Shown here one piece after another: positions 1 through 5,511 of a stretch of 6,242 bases of DNA. The DNA lies in NCBI GenBank assembly GCA_044346745.1, contig JBIIYQ010000153.1, positions 1-6,242 on the forward strand, given 5' to 3'. The notes below the pieces were generated by a model. That model did not search any database. It saw only the letters and a program-made list of their open reading frames with translations, and was not told the origin of the DNA. Made by a program: the position numbers and the translations under genes. The DNA is from UKL13-2 sp044346745. GTDB lineage: Bacteria; Pseudomonadota; Gammaproteobacteria; Burkholderiales; Usitatibacteraceae. Within the stretch, counting starts at the first letter, position 1, and every line of letters begins with the position of its first letter.

Positions 1-40
1 TCTTTGCCAAATCCAGTCCAATTACCTTAATCTCTTTCAT
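1..40 (-). CDS. IS110-family transposase (DEDD recombinase), N-terminal fragment
   Basis: Only the first 13 codons are inside the window, reading MKEIKVIGLDLAK. A start of this kind, with a short basic lead followed by IG(I/L)D(L/T)AK, is typical of IS110/IS621-type recombinases. Asp10 would be the first acidic residue of the RuvC-like DEDD active site. Family members are about 320-400 residues, with a RuvC-like domain followed by a C-terminal domain carrying a nucleophilic serine. They cut and rejoin DNA guided by a structured RNA encoded in the element. The start is well supported by a strong Shine-Dalgarno sequence. The rest of the gene lies outside the window, so intactness cannot be judged. 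Confidence 0.65.
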   Translation of the reverse strand, partial: MKEIKVIGLDLAK

Positions 41-44
41 GACG

Positions 45-51
45 CCTCCTT
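45..51 (-). promoter_or_regulatory. Ribosome binding site of the IS110 transposase
   Basis: On the minus strand AAGGAGG lies four bases after its last G from the ATG ending at 40. This is a near-perfect anti-16S match at slightly short spacing, and it fixes the transposase start. Confidence 0.75.
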
Positions 52-150
52 CTGCTTTTGGTGGTTGATGACACTTCCACTTTGGCACTTCGATGCCGTT
101 GCAGGTAGGGGGCGTCCATTTCATTAAGTTAGGATCATCTCCATAGAGTA
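52..150 (-). ncRNA. Candidate IS110 bridge RNA region (5' leader of the transposase)
   Basis: In the IS110 group, exemplified by IS621, the non-coding end upstream of the recombinase encodes a bridge RNA whose loops pair with the target and with the donor end. The position and strand fit here. On the minus strand I see short stem-loops, such as GGCA-N6-TGCC and GTGG-N12-CCAC, close upstream of the gene. The interval is about 100 bases, shorter than the roughly 170-nt IS621 RNA, so the real RNA may extend into the repeat at 151-217 or be compact. This is called on position and family knowledge; no loop-target pairing was verified. Confidence 0.3.
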
Positions 151-247
151 AAACCCTAATATTGACGGGCATCTCTGAGCAAACTTGTCTGAAACTACCC
201 GTGGATGCTGGGGTTTTGAAAAACTCGAACCTAGCCCCTGTGATGTT
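150..247. repeat. Dispersed palindromic repeat, copy A
   Basis: This is one of three similar copies in the same orientation (A here, B near 3316-3402, C near 5942-6022), plus a left-half copy E near 6081. The outer arms AAAACCC (150-156) and GGGTTTT (211-217) are perfect inverted repeats. Inside them ACGGG (165-169) faces CCCGT, and AGCA faces TGCT, so the unit can form a long imperfect hairpin. A right-hand tail (222-245) resembles the AATCGAACCTGACCCC motif of the other copies but is diverged. Copy A abuts the IS110 leader, which suggests that the insertion sequence went into or beside the repeat. Confidence 0.65.
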
Positions 248-268
248 CCAGTGAAGTTAAAAGGCCTC

Positions 269-296
269 TTGACAACGTCGTTTACACGTGTAGACT
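269..296 (+). promoter_or_regulatory. Predicted sigma70 promoter of the blaI-blaR1 operon
   Basis: A consensus -35 box TTGACA (269-274) is followed after 16 bases by TAGACT (291-296), a 4/6 match to the -10 consensus. Transcription would begin near 303. The spacer and the -10 box are covered by one BlaI-type operator, and a second operator covers the start site, so the promoter should be autorepressed. The start site is a prediction. Confidence 0.6.
280..295. promoter_or_regulatory. BlaI-type operator 1
   Basis: The site reads GTTTACACGTGTAGAC, a dyad built on TACA-N2-TGTA, the core recognised by BlaI/MecI/CopY winged-helix repressors. It lies between the -35 and -10 boxes and overlaps the latter. 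A second site with identical half-sites lies 25 bp downstream, which makes chance unlikely. Confidence 0.7.
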
Positions 297-304
297 TCGA
301 GAAA

Positions 305-320
305 GTTTACAGCTGTAGAC
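305..320. promoter_or_regulatory. BlaI-type operator 2
   Basis: The site reads GTTTACAGCTGTAGAC and differs from operator 1 only in the two central bases. It covers the expected transcription start and early leader. Two dyads spaced 25 bp centre to centre resemble the paired operators of bla and mec systems, where two repressor dimers bind. Confidence 0.7.
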
Positions 321-351
321 GCATGTTCAAGTTGCCGTTAATTCACCACAG

Positions 352-807
352 ATGCCACCGATGACCACCTCAAACACCCGTAAGCGCAGCACGCCTTCAA
401 GCCCACCCCCAGGCCCGCCAAAGCTGACTGCCACGGATTTGCCGCCGATCTCTGAGTCCGAAGCCAAGGTGATGGATGTGTTGTGGCAAACGCAGCCCGC
501 AACGGCTGAGCAGATTTTTGCGCAATTGCAATCAAGCGAAGGCTGGCATGTGAGTACGGTCAAAACGCTGCTAGGCCGATTGGCGAAGAAAAATGCCATT
601 GCCGCAGAGAGTGACGGTCGGCGTTTCCTGTATCGACCTCTACTGTCCCGCGATGTCTATGTGTCGCTGGAAAGCCGCTCGCTGCTCGACCGGCTATTTG
701 GTGGCAAAGTCGCGCCGCTGGTCAGCCATTTTGCCGAGCAACGCAAACTTAGCAAACGCGATATCGCCGAACTGCGACGATTGATAGACGAGCTCGACCA
801 TGATTAA
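352..807 (+). CDS. blaI: BlaI/MecI/CopY-family transcriptional repressor
   Basis: This 151-residue protein is a winged-helix repressor partnered with the M56 protease encoded next to it. The family core starts at about residue 33 (ISESEAKVMDVLW) and runs through the wing near residue 95. The segment HVSTVKTLLGRLAKK (66-80) is the expected recognition helix, and residues 100-150 form the helical dimerisation part where relatives are cleaved by BlaR1-type proteases. A Pro/Ser/Lys-rich tail of about 30 residues precedes the core and is longer than in most relatives. The start is uncertain: ATG 352 and in-frame ATG 361 both lack a clear Shine-Dalgarno sequence. Two matching operators upstream imply autoregulation. 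The gene overlaps blaR1 by 8 bp, so the two are translationally coupled. The family call is firm; the inducing signal and targets beyond its own operon are unknown. Confidence 0.92.
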   Translation: MPPMTTSNTRKRSTPSSPPPGPPKLTATDLPPISESEAKVMDVLWQTQPATAEQIFAQLQSSEGWHVSTVKTLLGRLAKKNAIAAESDGRRFLYRPLLSRDVYVSLESRSLLDRLFGGKVAPLVSHFAEQRKLSKRDIAELRRLIDELDHD

Positions 808-2431
808 CAGCGCGTCTTTTAATAGCGCTCCGCTCAATTCCTTTATGAGCATAGGTCACGACATCGTCATCGCAACCAGTGTTGCGATTGTTGTGATCGC
901 GATTCTGCGTCCCTTGGTTAATCACCTCTGCGGCGCGATCGCCACGCTCAGACTGTGGTGGGTGCTGCCGCTTGCGATCTTGAGCACACTAATTCCGAAA
1001 GTCCAACAAGTGGTCATCTCAGAGGCGGCCACAACGGCTGCAATCACGATCAGCACGTCAGTCGATGTCGTTGCGCCCGCGGCGAGCTGGTCATGGCAGG
1101 CGCTCTTTGTGGTCATTTGGTTTGTCGGTTTTGCGTGTTACGCGGGCTGGCTGGTGGTTGCGCAGTGGCGCTTTGAGAAGGCGGTGGCGTGGCGCAAGCA
1201 TTTCGGCATTTCGCCAGCTGGCACGAGTCCCGCGATGCTCGGTATCTTGCGGCCACGTTTGGTCTTACCGCGTGATTTTCGGCAGCGCTACTCGCGGGCG
1301 GAGCGGCGATTGATCTTGCAGCATGAGCGCACGCACGTTGAGCGTGGTGACAGCATCACCAATCTGGCGATGGCCGTGTTGAGGGCAATTCAGTGGTGGA
1401 ATCCGCTGGTCATCTTCGCCAGCCGCGCGCTCAGCCACGATCAGGAGCGCGCTTGCGATGCGAGCGTGATTCATCGACATCCCAATCAATTACGCACCTA
1501 CGCTGATGCGCTGAGTAAAACGTTATGTCGCACCACGCCCCACCTGCCCTTGGTTTGCCAATGGCAGTCTTTCCACCCGACCGTTGAAAGGATTGCCATG
1601 TTAAAAATTCATCGTGACCGCCGTGCCAGATTACATCTCGCCGCGACCATCATCGCTGGTGCGGCGGCAGTTGCCAGTGCGATCGGCTACGCCGCGCGTC
1701 CCGCAACGATTCAGGCGGTGATGCCGCTCGCAGCGGCAGCCAGCGTTAGCGCTACCGCTACCGCCACCGCCACCACAGCCACCACCGCGGCCACCGTGCC
1801 ATCGAGCAAACAAGCGCTGGCTTCAACTTCCCAAACGTTGAAAGCAGCGCCGAGCGCATCAACTATTGCAACCCCTTCGGCTTCAAAGAATCCGCAGCTT
1901 CTAAAAACCCAGGCGCTCACGGCGGACGCCGCACCTGTCGCCAGCGCGCCAACCGCGAACACACGCGCCGCAAAGACTATCGATCCAGCAGCAAGCTACT
2001 ACCAAGTTAACTTTGTGCTCACCAAGGCATCGCCAGATCCAACGGTAGCTGGGCAGATGTGGACCAAGCGAGTCGAATTCAGCACGGTGATTAAGCAAGG
2101 CTCAACCTTCTACGGCGAGCTACCGGCTGGCGATGTTCGCCTAACCGTCACAGTTAAGCCCAACGATGACGCGATTCGTATTGAAGCGATCATCGAGTCC
2201 CTCTCGACGCAGAAGGTATTGGCCAAGCCTGTACTGGTGACGAAATCTGGTTCCACCGGCACGGTCCGCATTGGCAAGTCTAGTGATAACGATTTAGCGG
2301 GTGATCTTCAAATCGAACTGACGCCAACAAGTCTCACGGCTGAAGAAGCGGCAGTTGTGGTCGCCAAAGCGGCTGAGGCAAGAGCGAAGCGGGAAGCTGG
2401 CGCAGCGCCACAAACAAATGGCGCGAGCTAG
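800..2431 (+). CDS. BlaR1-like M56 family membrane metalloprotease with an unusual C-terminal domain
   Basis: This 543-residue inner-membrane protease probably inactivates the BlaI repressor after sensing an outside signal. Hydrophobic segments lie at about 20-38, 52-66, 101-122 and 282-299, matching BlaR1 topology with the zinc protease in the third, cytoplasmic loop. The catalytic HExxH motif is HERTH (175-179), and a second glutamate in DQERACD (Glu216) is a likely third zinc ligand. After the last helix comes a Thr/Ala/Ser-rich linker (about 310-395), then a beta-rich domain of about 115 residues (399-515) and a charged Ala-rich tail. No penicillin-binding-type sensor of about 250 residues is present, so beta-lactams need not be the inducer. 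The ATG at 800 overlaps the end of blaI (ATGATTAA), favouring this start over ATG 845. I give no gene symbol because the sensor differs from true BlaR1. Confidence 0.88.
   Translation: MINSASFNSAPLNSFMSIGHDIVIATSVAIVVIAILRPLVNHLCGAIATLRLWWVLPLAILSTLIPKVQQVVISEAATTAAITISTSVDVVAPAASWSWQALFVVIWFVGFACYAGWLVVAQWRFEKAVAWRKHFGISPAGTSPAMLGILRPRLVLPRDFRQRYSRAERRLILQHERTHVERGDSITNLAMAVLRAIQWWNPLVIFASRALSHDQERACDASVIHRHPNQLRTYADALSKTLCRTTPHLPLVCQWQSFHPTVERIAMLKIHRDRRARLHLAATIIAGAAAVASAIGYAARPATIQAVMPLAAAASVSATATATATTATTAATVPSSKQALASTSQTLKAAPSASTIATPSASKNPQLLKTQALTADAAPVASAPTANTRAAKTIDPAASYYQVNFVLTKASPDPTVAGQMWTKRVEFSTVIKQGSTFYGELPAGDVRLTVTVKPNDDAIRIEAIIESLSTQKVLAKPVLVTKSGSTGTVRIGKSSDNDLAGDLQIELTPTSLTAEEAAVVVAKAAEARAKREAGAAPQTNGAS
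1751..1797 (+). repeat. In-frame triplet repeat tract (GCx-ACC) in blaR1
   Basis: Short tandem GCT-ACC, GCC-ACC and GCG-GCC units encode the alternating Ala/Thr linker after the last membrane helix. The period is a multiple of three, so slippage would change linker length without breaking the frame. Confidence 0.6.
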
Positions 2432-2435
2432 CTAG

Positions 2436-2520
2436 TTGAATTGGCCAGGCTGAGGCACGCATTTTTTCCGGCTCGCGTTTGCGGGTAAACAATCGACCCT
2501 GCCCGACTTGATTGGGCCCC
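2436..2520. repeat. Diverged palindromic repeat pair, copy D, between convergent genes
   Basis: The right part (2490-2513) reads CAATCGACCCTG followed by CCCGACTTGATT, a diverged match to the conserved tail of copies B and C. The left part (about 2439-2452, AATTGGCCAGGCT) resembles the opposite arm of the pair at 5879-5944. Together they form a weak inverted pair in the 101-bp gap between blaR1 and the lipoprotein gene. Repetitive extragenic palindromes often sit between convergent 3' ends. Neither strand shows a convincing intrinsic terminator; the T6 run at 2462-2467 has only a 3-bp stem before it. Confidence 0.45.
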
Positions 2521-2532
2521 CTTGATGCTCGT

Positions 2533-3198
2533 TCATTGCTTCGCCACCGCTTCCTTTGCCGCGCGTTCCGCGTACGGAACGTACTGAACCTTATGGCGCT
2601 TGGCATGTTCTGCCAAAGGCCCATAACCAACCTCGGCGCGACGTTTATCGACGTTCGCTTCGTCTTCAATTTGCCAGAAGGTGGTGATTCCTTTTTCGTC
2701 AGTGTTGGTTTGGGTACCGTAGCGCTGAGGCATGCCGGAGCGCATACGCAGCCTGTCGTCGAATCTCGCAAACTCCCACTTTGGTAGATCACCACGCTCC
2801 ACCGACTTTTCAATCATGGGCTGATACCGCGACATGTATTCACGGCGCGCGTGTTGAACCACCAGAAAAGCACCGAGAACCGCTTTCTCGCCAACGTCTT
2901 TTGCGAGGGGCCAGCCGTGCCGCTCGACGAGCTCATCAAGGCGAGCCTGATTGGCCGTATCGACAACTTGCATCTGATCAAAAATCGCCCGCATCGCCTT
3001 TTGGTCCATTCCAGACTTCAAACCTGTGCGTACCTTGCGGTCGCTTTCAAGTAGCGCTTCAAACTCTGCCCTGAGCAAAGCTAGCGTCGAAGTCTTGCTC
3101 GCATCGTTCACCTCAGCGGTTGGCGCAGCCGCTTCAGGGATTGCGGTGCAGGCGGAAAACAAGACGCACGTCATTAACGAGAGGAAGAGATGCTTCAT
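2533..3198 (-). CDS. DUF6624 family putative lipoprotein
   Basis: The protein has 221 residues. It opens with a short lipoprotein signal, MKHLFLSLMTCVLFSAC, with Cys17 as the likely lipidated residue; Phe at -3 makes the lipobox slightly atypical. A low-complexity Ala/Pro spacer and helical segments follow. The conserved part at about 75-165 contains the features I associate with DUF6624: a helix with LDELVERHGWP (88-97), DVGEKA (101-106), VVQHA (113-117) and a basic, Met-rich stretch ending in YGTQ (160-163). The frame is open upstream to 3330, but ATG 3198 is chosen because it gives the signal peptide directly; no good Shine-Dalgarno sequence is present. The function is unknown. It stands alone, convergent with blaR1 and separated from mrr by repeat B. 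Confidence 0.8.
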   Translation of the reverse strand: MKHLFLSLMTCVLFSACTAIPEAAAPTAEVNDASKTSTLALLRAEFEALLESDRKVRTGLKSGMDQKAMRAIFDQMQVVDTANQARLDELVERHGWPLAKDVGEKAVLGAFLVVQHARREYMSRYQPMIEKSVERGDLPKWEFARFDDRLRMRSGMPQRYGTQTNTDEKGITTFWQIEDEANVDKRRAEVGYGPLAEHAKRHKVQYVPYAERAAKEAVAKQ

Positions 3199-3291
3199 TC
3201 GCTGGTTCGGTTGGCGGTGGTTTGATGGAATGACAAACTGATTCTGCGGGAAAGTCACGCGTGCGCAAAACGAATCGCTTCTGACCGTTTG

Positions 3292-3402
3292 AATAAAGGG
3301 AGAAAGCCTAGACAGGACGGGCGTTTTCAAGCAAAAAAGGCTGAAGATGCCCGTAGATGCTTGGGTTTGTCGAAATAATCGAACCTGACGCCTTTAATTT
3401 TT
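3292..3402. repeat. Dispersed palindromic repeat, copy B
   Basis: The clearest part begins at GACGGGC (3316-3322) and ends with AATCGAACCTG-ACG-CCTTTAATT (3377-3399). ACGGGC (3317-3322) pairs with GCCCGT (3349-3354), and CAAGCA pairs with TGCTTG, forming a long interrupted hairpin. The last 24 bases differ at two positions from the copies at 5921 and 5997. Weak similarity to copy A continues left to about 3292. The copy lies between the 3' end of mrr and the 5' region of the lipoprotein gene. Confidence 0.65.
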
Positions 3403-3424
3403 GCTTAAGTTCTTCTTGCCGACC

Positions 3425-4342
3425 TCATTCGTCCTCAAAAAAATCGAGGTCGATACGCTTAACTTCATAGGTTTCATGCGTGACTGTCGCGACGTTGAAA
3501 TCAATCATCAACTCTGCAAGTTGCTCACCGCCGATGAGAATGATCTTTTTGTCGCCGAGGCGCTTGACGTACTCTTTTGCATCTTGAGAAAACTGCGACG
3601 TCGTGATGAAGACACCCTTCTTTGCTCCTTGCCCATCCAGACTGCCCGAAAACGCCTGCACATCGGGCCTACCGACCGTCGTGTTTGTGTATCTTTTGGC
3701 CTGAATCGCAACGAGGTCGAGGCCAAGTCGATCTTCCTTGATGATTCCGTCGATTCCTCCATCGCCTGTTTTGCCGATCGCCCGTCCTGCATCAGCACGT
3801 GAGCCGCCGTATCCCATTTGCACAAGCAAGTCGACAACCAGACGTTCAAAAAACGCCGGCGTCGAAGTTTTCACTTTCTCAAGGAGCTCAATCGCGAGCG
3901 ACTTTCGAATGTTTTGATAAGCAATTTCAATTTGTTCTGCCGGCGTGACCGCTTCCGACTGCTCTGTGACCGGCTGAGGCGCCACCTGAGCCTCAGCACC
4001 AAACCCACGGAAAATCTTGAACTCCGGATACTTCATGAGGTACTGAACCGTAATCTTTGGCGGAGCAATCCCAAGCTCTGCTTTACCGCGCTCGGTGATT
4101 GCGATGACACCTCTGCTCTTACGTTCGACTAGTTTCGCCGCATTCAGAAATGTTGCGGCCCACTGAACTCGGTTGATGAAGCGAGTCTGCTTTCCGCTAG
4201 GGAGAAGGTCTTCGAGATCGGCGTCGGTGAGTTTGAATCTGGTAGATATTTGAGGCGAAAGGTCATGAATCTTATGCGTCCGCCCATCAGACACAGCTTC
4301 CAACATCGGTCGCAAGAAGGTTTGAAAATCTGGTACCGCCAT
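3425..4342 (-). CDS. mrr: Mrr-type restriction endonuclease (modification-dependent, type IV)
   Basis: This 305-residue protein matches Mrr of E. coli in length and layout. An N-terminal winged-helix Mrr domain (about 4-90, starting MAVPDFQTFLRPML) leads through a linker to a PD-(D/E)xK nuclease domain (about 155-285). The nuclease landmarks are FERLVVDLL with Glu166, GDGGIDG with Asp198, and QAKRY with Gln214 and Lys216, so the catalytic core looks intact. Relatives cut DNA carrying methylated adenine or cytosine and act as defence against modified foreign DNA. The ATG at 4342 has GGGGAT a few bases upstream as ribosome binding site. The gene starts 21 bp after a duplicated ilvD 3' tail, on the same strand, so it may have arrived as a cassette. 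No methylase gene is adjacent, as expected for type IV. Confidence 0.92.
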   Translation of the reverse strand: MAVPDFQTFLRPMLEAVSDGRTHKIHDLSPQISTRFKLTDADLEDLLPSGKQTRFINRVQWAATFLNAAKLVERKSRGVIAITERGKAELGIAPPKITVQYLMKYPEFKIFRGFGAEAQVAPQPVTEQSEAVTPAEQIEIAYQNIRKSLAIELLEKVKTSTPAFFERLVVDLLVQMGYGGSRADAGRAIGKTGDGGIDGIIKEDRLGLDLVAIQAKRYTNTTVGRPDVQAFSGSLDGQGAKKGVFITTSQFSQDAKEYVKRLGDKKIILIGGEQLAELMIDFNVATVTHETYEVKRIDLDFFEDE

Positions 4343-4363
4343 GTTTATCCCCGTGTTAGAAAC

Positions 4364-4436
4364 CTAATCCGTCACCGCCCTCTTCGAGGCATTTCGCACG
4401 AACTTAAAGCATTTCCCCAGCACGCCACTCGTGGTT
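4364..4436 (-). pseudogene. ilvD: Remnant of a second ilvD 3' end (last ~20 codons)
   Basis: In the minus-strand frame this reads GVLGKCFKFVRNASKRAVTD then TAG, against GVLGKYFKLVGTASKGAVTD then TGA at the end of the larger ilvD fragment (5512-5880). The DNA differs at roughly 8 of 61 positions over 4367-4427. Similarity begins at the codon before the stop and fades beyond about 4436; nothing past either stop codon is alike. A stop lies in frame just upstream, so no longer ilvD reading frame exists here. It lies between the nucleotidyltransferase gene and mrr. The repeated tail could be a relic of integration at the ilvD 3' end or a leftover of a diverged ilvD. The homology is clear; the mechanism is inferred. 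Confidence 0.8.
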
Positions 4437-4455
4437 GGCTCAGGTCAAACCGCAG

Positions 4456-5277
4456 TTATCGACCGTCCTTAGGTAGATGAACAACGCCCCGTCTGCGGGC
4501 ACTGTCTATTTCTCGCTTCGATTCAAGCTTATTCTTCAATTTAGGAAGCTCGCGGACCACAAATAGATGTTCGGCCGGCAGTAGGCGAAGATCAATTGCT
4601 TGCATCGCATCCAATCCAAATTCGTGGTACGCGTACACGCCGTGCGGCGAAGACGCAATATCAAATACTCTGGTGATCACTCTTGAAATAGCGGTTTCAC
4701 CCAGGCGTGCGACATCCTAGCGAATAAACTGGTCAACTATGCCAATACTAAGTCGCGCTTGAGCGAGACCATTGCTATCCCGCTTTCCAGAAAGAAGCGT
4801 GAGATTTGCAAACCTACTTTGCATACAAGCTAGCGGATGCATCACCCTAATCGGGGCCATATCCTCAATCTGTACAAGCACCGCCATTTTGGTGACGTCG
4901 GCACCACGCAGTCCGAGCACACCGTTCAAGAAGTCAATCATCAATCGCCGGGGTGCGGATTTATTCTGACCCGGCGGTTCCCAGATTAGCAACGCAGTAT
5001 TTGGTGTGGCGTCATCGAATCCCGCAGTTTTCAGCGACGCGCCTAAGCTCTGCGCGAGAATTTTGGCCTGTTTCCGGGTACCCATAAAATCAAGATCTTG
5101 GGTAAGTGCTGGGGTTTCCGTCGCTGGCACTGGAATTTGGTAATACAGCGCCCAAAATGAAATGGACTGCCCGCCAATGAGGATCACTCCGTCTTCACCA
5201 GCTTCGGCCAATCCGGCGAGGACTCGGCGAATCTCCGGACGTGTAAACCAATCAAATCCGGATTGCGACGACGACAA
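4456..5277 (-). pseudogene. Nucleotidyltransferase-fold protein (AbiEii/MNT-like) interrupted by an amber codon
   Basis: A 273-codon frame runs from a proposed TTG start at 5277 to TAA at 4456, broken only by TAG at codon 187 (4717-4719). The part before it shows a polymerase-beta-type nucleotidyltransferase core: LIGGQS (33-38), then TQDLDF (59-64) with Asp61 and Asp63, then MIDFLNG with Asp115 as third metal ligand. The part after it (AISRVITRVFDIASSPHGV, YAYHEFGLDA) continues in the same frame and looks like this family's helical C-terminus, so the two pieces are one gene. Relatives occur as toxin or abortive-infection components; the exact subfamily is uncertain. TTG 5277 has CCGGAG upstream at long spacing. 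The frame stays open to ATG 5373, but that extension is not protein-like. The 186-residue N-terminal piece retains all catalytic residues and might fold. Confidence 0.75.
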
Positions 5278-5282
5278 GTTCG

Positions 5283-5459
5283 CTAAAGCTCCGGCCAGAC
5301 CAGAACCCGAACGTTTTTCGCGTCGGCAAAGGCAAACAATCCTGATCGACGAGCGGACTTCTCCGCAGACCATCCGGCCTTTTTGGACGAGTTGGCCATT
5401 CGCCGTGCTTGCGCCAGCGCTAGCTTTTTCGAGGAGGGTTTAGGGGCTGCAATCTTCAT
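5283..5459 (-). CDS. Small basic hypothetical protein upstream of the nucleotidyltransferase gene
   Basis: A 58-codon frame starts at ATG 5459 and ends TAG at 5283, five bases before the proposed TTG start of the nucleotidyltransferase gene. The product begins MKIAAPKPSSKKLALAQARR, is rich in Lys, Arg, Ala and Ser, and ends in a short hydrophobic strand (VRVLVWPEL). I do not recognise it. It is the most protein-like frame in this interval, and the tight spacing suggests coupling with the next gene, as in two-gene toxin-antitoxin units. There is no Shine-Dalgarno sequence before the ATG, and the frame could instead be a decayed remnant of a longer gene. Confidence 0.35.
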   Translation of the reverse strand: MKIAAPKPSSKKLALAQARRMANSSKKAGWSAEKSARRSGLFAFADAKNVRVLVWPEL

Positions 5460-5511
5460 ATTGATGTTTTAGCAAGTTCGAAGGCACGAGTCAAGCTACG
5501 TGGCTACGCTG

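Larger units (their letters stand above)
1..150 (-). mobile_element. 5' (left) end of an IS110-family insertion sequence, partial
   Basis: The window starts inside an insertion sequence whose transposase begins at 40 and reads off the left edge. The non-coding leader between the start codon and repeat copy A (from about 150) is the expected position of the element's left end. IS110 elements usually lack clear terminal inverted repeats and make little or no target duplication, so the outer boundary cannot be read directly. I place it near 150 because the sequence to the right belongs to a repeat family found elsewhere in the window without any transposase. The boundary is therefore inference; the family call rests on the transposase N-terminus. 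Confidence 0.55.

Noticed and set aside
327..599. Minus-strand frame opposite blaI
   Set aside because: It is a shadow of the blaI coding strand with no start signal or recognisable content.
2180..2290. Penicillin-binding motifs in the BlaR1 tail: STQK (SxxK-like, residues 469-472) and KSG (482-484)
   Set aside because: They are only about 10 residues apart and near the C-terminus. In a real transpeptidase-fold sensor they are some 200 residues apart in a domain of about 250 residues, so these are chance matches.
2440..2470. Intrinsic terminator for blaR1 ending in T6 at 2462-2467
   Set aside because: The preceding stem is only GCC/GGC with a 7-base loop, too weak to call.
2334..2813. Minus-strand 159-codon open frame spanning the blaR1 end, repeat D and the lipoprotein gene
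   Set aside because: It crosses three unrelated regions and overlaps two convincing genes in other frames; its translation is basic and low in protein character.
3317..3354. Repeat B as an mrr terminator on the minus strand
   Set aside because: The ACGGGC/GCCCGT stem encloses a 26-base loop and the T6 run lies inside that loop, not after the stem, so it does not have terminator form; it is shared with repeat copies in other contexts.
3401..3802. Plus-strand 133-codon open frame
   Set aside because: It lies antisense inside mrr, whose domains and catalytic residues are clear; the plus-strand translation shows no family features.
4717..4719. TAG as a pyrrolysine or other recoded codon
   Set aside because: Nothing in the window suggests recoding, and defence-type nucleotidyltransferases are not known to use it; a nonsense mutation is simpler.
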